The notes under the pieces: model-generated | Told to the model about the DNA's origin: nothing | Database searches by the model: none | The model's input: the letters and a program-made list of their open reading frames with translations, nothing else | Part shown: in pieces, positions 44,641 to 53,716 of the stretch | Layout of the letters: the number at the start of each line of letters is the position of its first letter | Numbering within the stretch: position 1 is the stretch's first letter | From: Arcicella aurantiaca | GTDB lineage: Bacteria > Bacteroidota > Bacteroidia > Cytophagales > Spirosomataceae | Length of the DNA stretch: 57,664 nucleotides | Reading direction: 5' to 3' | Assembly: GCF_003148625.1 (NCBI RefSeq) | Contig: NZ_QGGO01000036.1 | Location: forward strand, 1 to 57,664 | Translations under genes and position numbers: made by a program

Positions 44641-45780
44641 TCAATAACGCTTTGTTTTAGGATGAAATGTCTGCCAACTATGCCAAAATTCTTGATAGGC
44701 ATTTATTCTTTTGAGAGAAATTTTTAAATCAGTATTTGTTCCTTTCAAATCAAAACGTCGATTTTGCGTAATTAAAGAATCATTTTTAAGGCTAAATTTC
44801 ATTTGAATATCAGGTCTTTCAAAGGCAAAAAAACTTTTATTGTCAGATGCCAAAGCTACTACTACGGGTTTATTGCCGATTTGAATATTGACAATTCGTT
44901 CTTTTAATAAACGATTCCAATCAATGGCAATACTTTCTTGATTGAGCTGAATACCTACCACCCACGATTTACGTTTCCAAGAGAGAGAATCCGTACCTGT
45001 CAATTCTTTTTTCGATTTCCCTGATTCATATTTAGCTGTACTGTCATAATTATCTTTGAATTTCAAGTCAGGTTGCATGATTTTGGAATCAGGATAAAGT
45101 TTCAACCATGTATCCAAAGACGTTTGCTGAGCTTCTAATTCGGGTAAATACGTACCTTTCAACTCGCCCGTAATGGCTTCACCATTGGCTTGTCTCCACC
45201 AAGATTTGGTTGTTTCATCTTCAAACATAGCATTGAAATGATCCATGCCTACTAATCTAAATTTTTCAGGTTTCCCATTTACCAAAGGCTCAAAAACTCG
45301 TCCTGTTCGGCAAACGGTGCAGTAAGTAACCATAATGGGTTTTCCGCCCAAAGTATCTCTTACTTGATGATGATAACCGATTAAATAAATTGGGTAGGCT
45401 TTTGCTTCGCCATTGATAGTTACGCCTAAAACCAATCTGGTTGGCTTAACTTTATTGATTTTTGTTCCTACCAATTGAAGATTATCAGGTTGATAAAACA
45501 TAACATCGGCAGCCATCTGAAAATTGAAGGCATAACTAACTCCTGCAATCAGCAACAAAGCTATAATAGCCAGCCACTTTTGGGAACGATAGGCTTGCAT
45601 CACACCCAAGAGTATCAAAACACCCAATATCAGTCTAAAAACCCAGCGGTAAGTATGCAAGAAATAAGCTATATCAATACTTCTCATTTGCTGACTACCT
45701 GGCATAGGCATAATGAAATAGACATTGAGAATCTCAAAAATGATGAGTCCGATAATACCAATATAGAAAAGGGATTTCAT
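44641..45780 (-). CDS. DUF3179 domain-containing membrane protein
   Basis: 379 residues. Three predicted membrane spans in the first 95 residues, then a large domain with IMVTYCTVCRTGRVFEP and NGKPEKFRLVGMDHFNAMFEDETTKSWWRQANGEAITG, diagnostic of DUF3179 proteins. Function unknown; the paired cysteines in TYCTVCRTG are conserved and suggest metal or redox chemistry. It is last in a minus-strand row behind an AhpD-like protein (7-base gap). Confidence 0.88.
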   Translation of the reverse strand: MKSLFYIGIIGLIIFEILNVYFIMPMPGSQQMRSIDIAYFLHTYRWVFRLILGVLILLGVMQAYRSQKWLAIIALLLIAGVSYAFNFQMAADVMFYQPDNLQLVGTKINKVKPTRLVLGVTINGEAKAYPIYLIGYHHQVRDTLGGKPIMVTYCTVCRTGRVFEPLVNGKPEKFRLVGMDHFNAMFEDETTKSWWRQANGEAITGELKGTYLPELEAQQTSLDTWLKLYPDSKIMQPDLKFKDNYDSTAKYESGKSKKELTGTDSLSWKRKSWVVGIQLNQESIAIDWNRLLKERIVNIQIGNKPVVVALASDNKSFFAFERPDIQMKFSLKNDSLITQNRRFDLKGTNTDLKISLKRINAYQEFWHSWQTFHPKTKRY

Positions 45781-45786
45781 GGGTTA

Positions 45787-46335
45787 TTAGTTGGGGTTTG
45801 AGTTGGCATAACCTGTTTTTTCAGCAATATTTTTAGCCCTTTCTTTATACATTTCTGGAGCATCAGGGGCAAAAGTTCCTAAACCATCTACATAGCGATT
45901 AAACATACAAAAAGCAGCGGCAATCAGAACCGTATCGTGAATTTCAATATCGCTTGCTCCTTCCTCTTTTGCTTTCTGAATTTGGTCTTTATTTACAAAT
46001 TTTCCGCCTTGTTGTACATTTTTGGCAATGCTCAAAAGTGACTTCATTTTATCTGAAATGGGGGCATTTTGATAATCAGCCTTTACTTTTTGTACTAACT
46101 TTTCATCGTCAGTAGCATAATATTGAGCTACTGCCCCATGAATATTCTGACAGAAAAAACAATCATTTAAAGCTGAAACGAAGGCGGCAATTAGTTCTCT
46201 TTCGCCCTTCGTTAATCCTTCATCTGAACGGAGTAAGGTTTCAGCTAAGATATTGAGAGGATGAGCAGTATCAGGTCTGAAAGCCATTAATCCTCTTATT
46301 CCGGGAAGGTCATTTTCAAGATTTATATGAGACAT
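45787..46335 (-). CDS. Carboxymuconolactone decarboxylase / AhpD-like peroxidase-related protein
   Basis: 182 residues from the ATG at 46335 (MSHINLENDLPGIRGLM). AhpD-like helical fold with active-site ALNDCFFCQNIHG (C-x2-C-x3-H) and ASDIEIHDTVLIAAAFCMFNRYVDGL. Such proteins reduce peroxides, or act as a redox partner, using the two cysteines. It is a paralogue of the protein at 49438-50007, with the same motif order. Its first codons overlap the tail of a broken transporter frame. Confidence 0.88.
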   Translation of the reverse strand: MSHINLENDLPGIRGLMAFRPDTAHPLNILAETLLRSDEGLTKGERELIAAFVSALNDCFFCQNIHGAVAQYYATDDEKLVQKVKADYQNAPISDKMKSLLSIAKNVQQGGKFVNKDQIQKAKEEGASDIEIHDTVLIAAAFCMFNRYVDGLGTFAPDAPEMYKERAKNIAEKTGYANSNPN

Positions 46336-46459
46336 TTCCACCTAATAATTCAGGAACGGCAACGGGCAACGATGCCGACATTAAAGTAGATACCGTTCCG
46401 CCAAAGAGGTAAACAATCATGCAAAAGGTAAAGGCGATGTAATTGTTTTTGGGGTTCAT
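46316..46459 (-). pseudogene. MFS transporter, N-terminal remnant
   Basis: From the ATG at 46459 (MNPKNNYIAFTFCMIVYLFG) the frame reads the first membrane span and GTVSTLMSASLPVAVPELLGG, a typical start of a Bacteroidota MFS transporter of about 400 residues. After LLGG it runs directly into the start of the AhpD-like gene, in another frame, and stops. The other 11 spans are deleted. The breakpoint is at about 46338-46345. Confidence 0.78.
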
Positions 46460-46511
46460 GTGGTTTGGGGTTTGTAAAATGTAACACGAGAAAGATTCCG
46501 TGTTAAGAATT

Positions 46512-49283
46512 TTATCTAAACAATTCATCAAAATTCAAGCTCACATAGTACAGTCCACCCACGGCTGGCGAGCCATACGCCTGTACAACGTATTGATTGG
46601 TGAGGTTGCTTGCTCCTATTTTTACGATAGTTTTTAAATTGGGAACTCTATAACTTACCTGAGCATCCACTAAACTATACGCATTGATTTTGCCGGGAAG
46701 TGGCGTGGTAAATGTACCGTACCAATCAAAAGCACTTTGCCAATGCCATGCCACGCTAAATCCTAATTTTTCGGTTAATTTAGCATTACTCAAGGTCAAA
46801 TTGGTTTTCCATTTGGGCGTATTGAAAGCAGGAATATTACTTGGATTGGCATCTAAAATATTAAAGTCTGACCACGTAGTATTGCCATTCAAACGATAGT
46901 TTTTAGGTAAAACATAAGATAATCCAACGCTAATACCTTGAATAGAAACCTTGTCTGCTGCATTAGTATAAAGTTGATAGAGTTGTGTTTTACCGCTTAA
47001 AATATCCGTTGCCGCATTGAAATTTGATTTTCCGTCTGCTCCTAAAACATCACTATTGGGTGCCATCACAACGGTATTTATCAAGAAATCTTTGTATTGA
47101 CTGTTATAATAATTGATGTCGAACAATAATTTATCGGTCAATAAACCTTTATAACCAACCTCAAAACTCTGTACTTGTTCTGGTTTGATATACGCCACAT
47201 TCGATTTCACCAATTTGTCTTTGTTATTAGCAACCGCCACAGGAAAAGGCACTCCACTGGCTACTTCTTTGCCAAAAGCTCCCCCAAACGCACTCACTGA
47301 AGCAATTGTATAAGAATTGCTGTACGCATTGGCTTCTTTGGTATCTTTTGAATTTACGGGAGCTCCACCTAAAATAATAATTGGTCCTGCATTCAATTTG
47401 ATGTATTGGTCGCCAATGGTCGGATTGCGGAAACCAGTTTGATAGCTTGCTCTGAAATGCTGATTTTCTTTTGGACTAAATACTAAGGAAGCACGGGGCG
47501 TAAATCGTCCCTCGAAGTTTTCATTTTTATCGTATCTGCCTGATAATGTTAATTTTACCTTTTCTTCTAACAATGATTTTGAAGCCTGAGCAAAAAATCC
47601 ATATTCTTGATTAGTCAAATTTTTACCCTTATCATCAAATAAAGTTCCTTGCGTATCCAAAGCGAATTTTCTAAAATTTCCGCCAACTTGCAGATTCATA
47701 AATTTCAAATCAGAACTAAAATCATACATTCCTTCAAGATGAATTAACCCACAATGGCTATAAATCCCTGCACCGCTAAGCCCTTGTGTTTCAATGAGTT
47801 TTTGTTTAGCGGCTTCAAATTCAGGAGTATTTGGCAAAATTCTTCCTTGGTCGGCAAAACCTCTTGCGGTAGCATCACTATTCCCAGAAATACCCGAAAT
47901 TTTACCCGTAAAAGCAGCAGTATAACGTTGAAACCAAGTAGCATCGGCATCTTGGAGAGCTACGGTATTGCCATTGAGGTCTTTTACCCAAGTTTTATTG
48001 ATTAATTGCCCCAATGAACGGATTTGATAAGAACTATTAGAATTTTCCTGACTTGAATATCCTCTGAGATAAAACTTATTATTTTTTAATTCTAAACGGT
48101 GTTGTGTAAAGGCAAAGCCATTTATTCCAAAACGCTGACTTCCAGTGTATTGTGCAACACTTTCGCTATAACTAATTTGATAGCTTGCTTCTAAATTATC
48201 GTTAAACCGATACACCAAAGCACCGCCTACTTTGGTACTCCGCACACCATAATTTGCCAAATATCGTTCTTCATAACCCGTGCGTGATACTCGCCCGATG
48301 CCCGCAATTGTCTGTGCAACTTCATCACCATAAATATTCAATTGATTTTTTCCTGAGTTATTTATTCCACGACTTGCTTCGGCGGTGTTGGCATCAATAT
48401 CTGTTAAATCGTTAGCGTACCAATCCGTTCCGCCTAAATGAGAAATGTTGATTTTGAAAGCTATTTTATTGTTAAACGCTTTGGCATAACGCAAGGCTAA
48501 ATCAACCATTGGCTTTGCTCCAAAGTCTGTTCCATCGCCAATATGGTTTACGCCAATTTTGGTTTGAACACTAAGTCCTTGATAATCAAAAGGATTTTTG
48601 GTACGAGTAGAAAGTAAACCATTAAAAGCCACAGGTCCATACAAAGCCGAAGCTGCCCCTGGTATTAGTTCTACACTTTCTACATCAATATCATGTGGTC
48701 CAAAAAGATTACCCATGGCAAAACCTAACCCTGCCGATTGGCTATCCATGCCGTCAACTGTTTGTAGAAATCTACCATTTCCAGTAGAATTAAATCCACG
48801 AGTGTTGATGGCTTTGTAGGTTAAACTGCTCGTTACCATGTCGATACCTTTTAGATTGACTAAGGCATCAAAAAAGTTAGCAGAAGGACTTTGTTGAATG
48901 GCTCTAATGTCCATTTTCTCAATCGTAACGGGCGATTTCATGATATTTTCTTCTACTTTGGAAGCCGATACCACTACTTGTTCTAATAATTCATTACCCG
49001 TTTTCAAGGCAATTGACAATGTATTATTATCCGAAACTTTCACTTCCTGACGCTCATAACCAACCATAGAAACGATTAAAGTAAAAGGCGATTTTTCATT
49101 AGATTTTAAAGAAAATAGCCCCTTTGAATCAGTAACAGTACCCGAAGTTTTCCCTTTAATTTTGATGGTTACGCCCGCCAAAGGTTTTTGGGTTTCCGCA
49201 TCCGATATTGAACCCGTGATATTTTGGGCGAAAGTAGTAATCGTACTGATTAAAAAGATGGTTAAAATGTAAATTTGTTTCAT
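46512..49283 (-). CDS. TonB-dependent receptor with CarboxypepD-like N-terminal domain
   Basis: 923 residues. Signal peptide (MKQIYILTIFLISTITTFAQ); CarboxypepD regulatory-like domain (residues about 21-100, GSISDAETQKPLAGVTIKIKGKTSGTVTDSKGLFSLKS); plug domain (about 105-235, INTRGFNSTGNGRFLQTVDG and ELIPGAASALYGP); then a 22-strand barrel to the terminal Phe-Arg. This is a general TonB receptor, not SusC-like, since no SusD gene follows. The ligand is unknown. It sits between two AhpD-like genes, which may act on the imported compound or protect against oxidative stress. Confidence 0.92.
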   Translation of the reverse strand: MKQIYILTIFLISTITTFAQNITGSISDAETQKPLAGVTIKIKGKTSGTVTDSKGLFSLKSNEKSPFTLIVSMVGYERQEVKVSDNNTLSIALKTGNELLEQVVVSASKVEENIMKSPVTIEKMDIRAIQQSPSANFFDALVNLKGIDMVTSSLTYKAINTRGFNSTGNGRFLQTVDGMDSQSAGLGFAMGNLFGPHDIDVESVELIPGAASALYGPVAFNGLLSTRTKNPFDYQGLSVQTKIGVNHIGDGTDFGAKPMVDLALRYAKAFNNKIAFKINISHLGGTDWYANDLTDIDANTAEASRGINNSGKNQLNIYGDEVAQTIAGIGRVSRTGYEERYLANYGVRSTKVGGALVYRFNDNLEASYQISYSESVAQYTGSQRFGINGFAFTQHRLELKNNKFYLRGYSSQENSNSSYQIRSLGQLINKTWVKDLNGNTVALQDADATWFQRYTAAFTGKISGISGNSDATARGFADQGRILPNTPEFEAAKQKLIETQGLSGAGIYSHCGLIHLEGMYDFSSDLKFMNLQVGGNFRKFALDTQGTLFDDKGKNLTNQEYGFFAQASKSLLEEKVKLTLSGRYDKNENFEGRFTPRASLVFSPKENQHFRASYQTGFRNPTIGDQYIKLNAGPIIILGGAPVNSKDTKEANAYSNSYTIASVSAFGGAFGKEVASGVPFPVAVANNKDKLVKSNVAYIKPEQVQSFEVGYKGLLTDKLLFDINYYNSQYKDFLINTVVMAPNSDVLGADGKSNFNAATDILSGKTQLYQLYTNAADKVSIQGISVGLSYVLPKNYRLNGNTTWSDFNILDANPSNIPAFNTPKWKTNLTLSNAKLTEKLGFSVAWHWQSAFDWYGTFTTPLPGKINAYSLVDAQVSYRVPNLKTIVKIGASNLTNQYVVQAYGSPAVGGLYYVSLNFDELFR

Positions 49284-49302
49284 GGGTTTTTATATGTTTT
49301 AC

Positions 49303-49423
49303 TTTTAGTCGCTTGCCTCTGGCGAGTGACGGCTATTATCAGGCTTCCAGCCTTCTGAAATGTACTACAATTAGGCAAGATGCCTATTAATAATCGTCAC
49401 TCGCCAGAGGCAAGCGACTAAAA
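49303..49423. repeat. 29-bp inverted repeat between the receptor and AhpD-like genes
   Basis: Perfect 29-bp arms at 49303-49331 and 49395-49423 (core GTCGCTTGCCTCTGGCGAG), around a 63-base centre that itself has a short CAGGCTTCCAGCCTTC hairpin. It is a dispersed-repeat or MITE-like element of 121 bp. It lies in the 154-base gap between co-oriented genes and could attenuate transcription into the receptor gene. Confidence 0.85.
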
Positions 49424-49437
49424 TATGAGGAATCCGT

Positions 49438-50007
49438 TTACACCACTTCTTTCTTCAATTGCTCATAAATAGAAGGCACACGATTGTAGCCATTGGTGGT
49501 AATTCTTTCGCCTAATTTTTGATAAAATGCTGGTTCTGTGGGAGTTGTACTTGCCATACCGTCCACGTATTTGTTGTAAAGACAAAAAAGAGCAGCAATC
49601 AGAACGGTATCGTGAATTTCTCGGTCGGTTGCTCCTGCATTTTTGGCACGTTCAATTTTTGAATCTGTTACCTTTTTACCACCTTCTTGTGTTGCGGCTG
49701 CAATGGATAATAACGCCTTCATTTTCTCTGAAACAGGAGCCGTTTCAAAATCCTTTTTCACCATTTCACAGGTTTGGGATTCGCCTAAAAGAATATCTGC
49801 CGCTGCTGTATGGGCAGTTGTACAGAAAACGCATTGATTGCGAGACGATACCAACGTGGCAATTAATTCACGCTCCCCTTCTGTCAGTGTGGATTCTCCA
49901 CGCAATAAAATTTGTGTTAATTCACGAATGGGTTTTGCCGAATCTTGACGGTATTCCAATAAACCTGTGATTCCGGGTAAATGACTTTCTAAGGGAATAT
50001 GTGGCAT
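49438..50007 (-). CDS. Carboxymuconolactone decarboxylase / AhpD-like protein
   Basis: 189 residues. The order of blocks is the same as in the paralogue at 45787: LPGITGLLEYRQDSAKP, LTEGERELIATLVSSRNQCVFCTTAHT (C-x2-C-x3-H), ATDREIHDTVLIAALFCLYNKYVDGM. Probably a thiol-dependent peroxidase-related enzyme in the cytosol. It is the first gene after the double-operator promoter at 50164-50209, with the TonB receptor and the second paralogue downstream, all on the minus strand. Confidence 0.9.
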   Translation of the reverse strand: MPHIPLESHLPGITGLLEYRQDSAKPIRELTQILLRGESTLTEGERELIATLVSSRNQCVFCTTAHTAAADILLGESQTCEMVKKDFETAPVSEKMKALLSIAAATQEGGKKVTDSKIERAKNAGATDREIHDTVLIAALFCLYNKYVDGMASTTPTEPAFYQKLGERITTNGYNRVPSIYEQLKKEVV

Positions 50008-50163
50008 TGATTTGAAAAATTAAATTATTATCAATCGTAATTATACTCTTTTAGTACCTCTAAAAACGAACGTTCTTTTGGAAGCCCATTTTTAGATTAC
50101 CCTATCTTTTTATTATTTTTTGTATAGTGTACCGACGAAACAAAGTTATACCCTAAAATATTT

Positions 50164-50209
50164 TTCCAAATATATGGAATATTGAATTATTTATTCCAAA
50201 AATTTGGAA
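50164..50209 (-). promoter_or_regulatory. Promoter with two palindromic operators
   Basis: On the minus strand, TTTG (50200-50197), 22 bases, then TATATTTG (50174-50167), a Bacteroidota promoter. Each element sits inside a TTCCA-N6-TGGAA palindrome: TTCCAAATATATGGAA at 50164-50179 and TTCCAAAAATTTGGAA at 50194-50209. The centres are 30 bp apart, about three helical turns. A dimeric repressor bound here would block the promoter. The AhpD-like start is 160 bases downstream. The rest of 50008-50490 has no gene. Confidence 0.7.
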
Positions 50210-50494
50210 TAAATAATTTTAATTTAAAGTCCAACAAAAAAGATTTAATTGTTATTTTTCAATCAAAAACTATAACATAATTTATAAAAAATACATTTTT
50301 AGTTCAAAACACAAGCAATCACCTAAATAGAAGCGAATCAAAATTCCAATAAAATGGAAAAATTATTCAATATTCATAAGAAATTTAGGGTTATTTATTT
50401 GATTGATAAGAGTACGGTGGCTGTGCGACAAATCGTAGATAATTCCGTTATTTTATAAAATCATGATTTCTTTCTTAAAATTATTTTGTACACA

Positions 50495-50523
50495 AAAAAG
50501 CAAGCCTTTTGAGCTTGCTTTTG
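50495..50523. terminator. Terminator downstream of the membrane-protein gene
   Basis: Stem AAGCAAGC (50498-50505) / GCTTGCTT (50513-50520) with A- and T-runs on both sides. It lies 40 bases past the stop of the 50563 gene and ends the five-gene operon. Confidence 0.75.
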
Positions 50524-50562
50524 AATATAAAACCTATATAATTTTCTCGCTTTTAAGTAGAA

Positions 50563-51294
50563 TTAAGTGGAAACTTTCAATCCACGATTCCTTGACAACC
50601 AAACACCATAAGCCATTACAACGAAACATAAACTCTCAATGACCATCCTAAATATGCTGATTTTATAGTAAAGAATAACATCGTCATTAAAAATATTTTT
50701 TGATAGTATATAAATAAATATTGATAAGACAGATTGAAGTAAGATACCCCACGATATAATTAAAATACCATCTTTGGTACTATTAGAACGTAGATTTTTT
50801 GCATAGAAATTTTTAAGATAAAAAAAAGATAAAGCAATGTTGTAACTCGAAAATATAAATGAGCCTACTGGTTGAGAATCTTTATATCCTTCCAACCAAA
50901 TCGTATTGATAATTTCAGCAATGAACAATACAAAAGTAACTATTTGGATAGGTCTTGTATATTTATTACCAAGAGAATACGAATACGCTAAACCATAAAA
51001 AAGTATTTCATTGAGATAATAGAAGGGCGAAATAAAGAAGGTATCATCAATTTCATATTTTTGTAAATAGGGTAGAAAAAAAGTTGTATAGTGTTTTACT
51101 AAATAAATAAAAAGTATTTCGCCAATGGCTATCACAAAACCAATTAAAGTAACATAAAACAAAACTTTCATAGCTTTGTCTAAGTGGTAGTTTTTTCTAC
51201 AATACAAGCTAATAACAAATAGCATACCTCTTGACAGTATCAGAAGGTACGCACACAATTCGAGGACTTGTTTTGTCTTATCTGCTTGTATCAT
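50563..51294 (-). CDS. Unknown integral membrane protein
   Basis: 243 residues from the ATG at 51294 (MIQADKTKQVLELCAYLL), whose codon lies just beyond the previous stop; the longer frame would overlap that gene by 50 bases. About seven hydrophobic segments are visible (for example LELCAYLLILSRGMLFVISLY, VLFYVTLIGFVIAIGEILFIYL, VSIFIYIL). I recognise no family. It is last in the operon with a histidine kinase, NarL-type regulator, papain-like protease and small protein. Confidence 0.75.
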   Translation of the reverse strand: MIQADKTKQVLELCAYLLILSRGMLFVISLYCRKNYHLDKAMKVLFYVTLIGFVIAIGEILFIYLVKHYTTFFLPYLQKYEIDDTFFISPFYYLNEILFYGLAYSYSLGNKYTRPIQIVTFVLFIAEIINTIWLEGYKDSQPVGSFIFSSYNIALSFFYLKNFYAKNLRSNSTKDGILIISWGILLQSVLSIFIYILSKNIFNDDVILYYKISIFRMVIESLCFVVMAYGVWLSRNRGLKVST

Positions 51295-51295
51295 A

Positions 51296-51757
51296 TTATG
51301 GAAGTTTAACTTTATAGCCATCACCACCAGCTCCATCATCTCCACATCTATCCTTTGCTATTTCAATCACAATTGAATCATTTTCACAAGGATAAACTAT
51401 TAAAGAATTAATTTCTTGAACACTAAAAATGGCTATTATAACGGCTTGAGAAATAGCAAAATCTCCTAATCCCAAAGGAATATTTTTGTCAAACGGGTAA
51501 AAGTCACAACTTTTCCCATTATTTTTTAATTTAATCAATAACCCATCTGAATTCTCTATGTTAGAAAGGCACATTTCCCTTGAAATGCAGTAAAAAAAGA
51601 CTTTTTCTCTGTTTTGTTCTTCTCTTTTTCTGTGATGAGTTAAATACTCTTCAGCATCTTGTTGTTTTTGTTTCACAATCACAGACCAAGTAGCTGGAGG
51701 ACGATTTGTAGGCTCAACATAAGTCAAATAATACCTCTTTGCTAATAATTTAGACAT
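51296..51757 (-). CDS. Unknown small protein with a Gly/Asp-rich C-terminal tail
   Basis: 153 residues from the ATG at 51757 (MSKLLAKRYYLTYVEPTNRP), 8 bases after the protease stop. No known family. It is hydrophilic at the start (QKQQDAEEYLTHHRKREEQNREK), has a globular-looking centre with four of its five cysteines, and ends in RCGDDGAGGDGYKVKLP. The flexible Gly/Asp tail resembles a processing or linkage tag. Its place between a papain-like protease and a membrane protein suggests it may be a protease substrate or partner; this is inference. Confidence 0.7.
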   Translation of the reverse strand: MSKLLAKRYYLTYVEPTNRPPATWSVIVKQKQQDAEEYLTHHRKREEQNREKVFFYCISREMCLSNIENSDGLLIKLKNNGKSCDFYPFDKNIPLGLGDFAISQAVIIAIFSVQEINSLIVYPCENDSIVIEIAKDRCGDDGAGGDGYKVKLP

Positions 51758-51764
51758 ATTTTTA

Positions 51765-52922
51765 CTATTTAGATGAAAAAATGTTTTTAAGTTCAAACTC
51801 TTGATAAGTATTTGTAACTAATAAGTTCTCATAATTATAAATTGGAGAAAAATATGTAGTTTCATTTATGGTAATTTGTAAGAATACATAATCCTTCTGG
51901 TTGGCATTGATGGTAACTATTTCATAATCTGGTTTTTCATGATTTAGCTTGATTTGCTTGCCATCGACTTTGATGTATAAAATATTCTGTACACCAAGTG
52001 GTTCTTGTATTCCAAGAAAAGTAAGTTGATTTTCTTTCTCTTCGAAAAAAATAAATTCAAGTTTTATTTGTTTATTCACCTGAGCAGGTAGATAATATGT
52101 AACACCATAAGTATTTGTTCTTGAAAGAATTTCATCAAAGGAGCAATACCTTGTTTTATAGTTTACATTTGTACCATATAATTCTAATTCCTCTGGACTC
52201 ACTCCAAAATAATTTTCCAATAATGAATATTTTTGTGACGCCACAATTTCTGCAAATTGCTTTACCATCAATTCATCTTTAAGTCCTGTCGTGTTATAAC
52301 TCTGTAAAGGCTCAGGTATAAAATCATTCGCATAGAAACCTTTGTTTTGAGCAGGCAAAAAGTTCGTTACAAAATCCATTTTTACGTGTTTCTCATTGGC
52401 AATTTGGAACTTATTATGTCTATTTATTAATTCATTATAAACCCATGCTACTTTACAAGTTGTTTCTGTACTGCGAGGGTCAAGGGTTAATATCCAAAAT
52501 TTATTATCAACATTTTTATACCCTTGTACGACAAATGTATGTAGGGTTGAAATACCAAAAAGTGGATAAAAAATTCCGTTAAAAATGATTGGAGAATTCT
52601 CAGATATACACTTCTCAATAAACTCTTTTGGAGGAAAACAACTTGATTGATATTGAGTACAGCCTATTTTACCTAATATTTCTTCTAAAAATAATGTTTC
52701 AAAGTATTTTTTATTAGAAGGCATGGTACTCTGAATGTATCTATGTGAGGTATTTTCATTAGTCAAATACTGGTTAATGCAATCTCTTAATTTTATTTGA
52801 CTTACTACGATTTTCTGCTGTCTTGCAACCATATCAATACTTGCTGCCCAACATAGTTCAGATTCAACCATTTTTATGGTAGGGTCTAAAGCAGAGTCTA
52901 AAAGATGTAATTGTTCATCCAT
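51765..52922 (-). CDS. Papain-like cysteine protease (C39/C70-like fold), novel context
   Basis: 385 residues. Catalytic motif ELCWAASIDM with Cys24 (CWAAS, typical of papain-like proteases of the AvrRpt2/staphopain type), His128 in TLHTFVVQGY, and Asp148 in LTLDPR. The protease part covers about residues 1-160; the C-terminal 225 residues are of unknown type, with possible beta-sandwich strands near 290-370. No signal peptide. It starts 4 bases after the response regulator gene, which points to tight co-regulation. The substrate is unknown; the next gene is a candidate. Confidence 0.78.
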   Translation of the reverse strand: MDEQLHLLDSALDPTIKMVESELCWAASIDMVARQQKIVVSQIKLRDCINQYLTNENTSHRYIQSTMPSNKKYFETLFLEEILGKIGCTQYQSSCFPPKEFIEKCISENSPIIFNGIFYPLFGISTLHTFVVQGYKNVDNKFWILTLDPRSTETTCKVAWVYNELINRHNKFQIANEKHVKMDFVTNFLPAQNKGFYANDFIPEPLQSYNTTGLKDELMVKQFAEIVASQKYSLLENYFGVSPEELELYGTNVNYKTRYCSFDEILSRTNTYGVTYYLPAQVNKQIKLEFIFFEEKENQLTFLGIQEPLGVQNILYIKVDGKQIKLNHEKPDYEIVTINANQKDYVFLQITINETTYFSPIYNYENLLVTNTYQEFELKNIFSSK

Positions 52923-52926
52923 AATT

Positions 52927-53562
52927 TTATATTAACCGCATTTCCAAAGCCTTAACAACAGCCTCAGGTGCAGAATTGACGTGGAGTTTTTCGTAAATAT
53001 TTTTAATATGTGAGTGTACTGTGCTGAATTTGATGTCGCAGGCATCGGCTATCATTTTGTAACTCATGCCTTTTACCATACAGCCTAAAACTTCTTTTTC
53101 TCGCTGTGTCAATTCTATAAATGTGGGTTGTATCCTCACGTATTGACTCTGAAACATGGCTAATACTTTGGCTGCAATATTGGGTGATAAATGTGAGCCT
53201 CCTGCGTGTACTTCTTCTATGGCTTGTATATATACTTCGGGATTGGGATTTTTCACTACGTATCCGTTTGCCCCTGCACAAATTGCTTTGAAAATATGGT
53301 CTTCGTCTTCATACACGGTTTGGATTAAAACTTTTATGTTGGGATAAACTTTTTTTATATCAATCATCGCTTCAATTCCTGTGATATGAGGCATCTGAAT
53401 ATCCATCAATACAACGTCAGGATGATGAGTTTTCATTGCCCAAAGTGCATTCCGAGCATCTGAAAATGAACCCGCTAACCAAATACTATCGGAACTCGCC
53501 AAATACATTGAAAGGCTTTCTCGTAGGTTTTTATTATCTTCAAATAGCACAACCCGAATCAT
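52927..53562 (-). CDS. NarL-family response regulator
   Basis: 211 residues from the ATG at 53562 (MIRVVLFEDNKNLRESLSMYL). Receiver domain with ED near the N-terminus, the phospho-acceptor Asp in VVLMDIQMPHITG, and conserved Lys in VVKNPNPE. The C-terminal LuxR/NarL helix-turn-helix is LTQREKEVLGCMVKGMSYKM. It partners the histidine kinase upstream and lies in one operon with the protease. Confidence 0.93.
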   Translation of the reverse strand: MIRVVLFEDNKNLRESLSMYLASSDSIWLAGSFSDARNALWAMKTHHPDVVLMDIQMPHITGIEAMIDIKKVYPNIKVLIQTVYEDEDHIFKAICAGANGYVVKNPNPEVYIQAIEEVHAGGSHLSPNIAAKVLAMFQSQYVRIQPTFIELTQREKEVLGCMVKGMSYKMIADACDIKFSTVHSHIKNIYEKLHVNSAPEAVVKALEMRLI

Positions 53563-53716
53563 AATTTTATCATTAATTAGAGAATTTATTTTGGATAATA
53601 GTGTATAGACTCTCTTTGTTATCATCACCATAAATTTGCCTCTTTTAAAATTCTTGATACAAAACTATGTTGAATTATCTACCCAAAAAATCCCCAATAT
53701 TGGGGAGAAAAAAGTT

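Noticed and set aside
46512-49283. SusC-type receptor of a polysaccharide locus
   Set aside because: No SusD partner is adjacent and the neighbours are AhpD-like proteins, so a general TonB-dependent receptor is the safer call.
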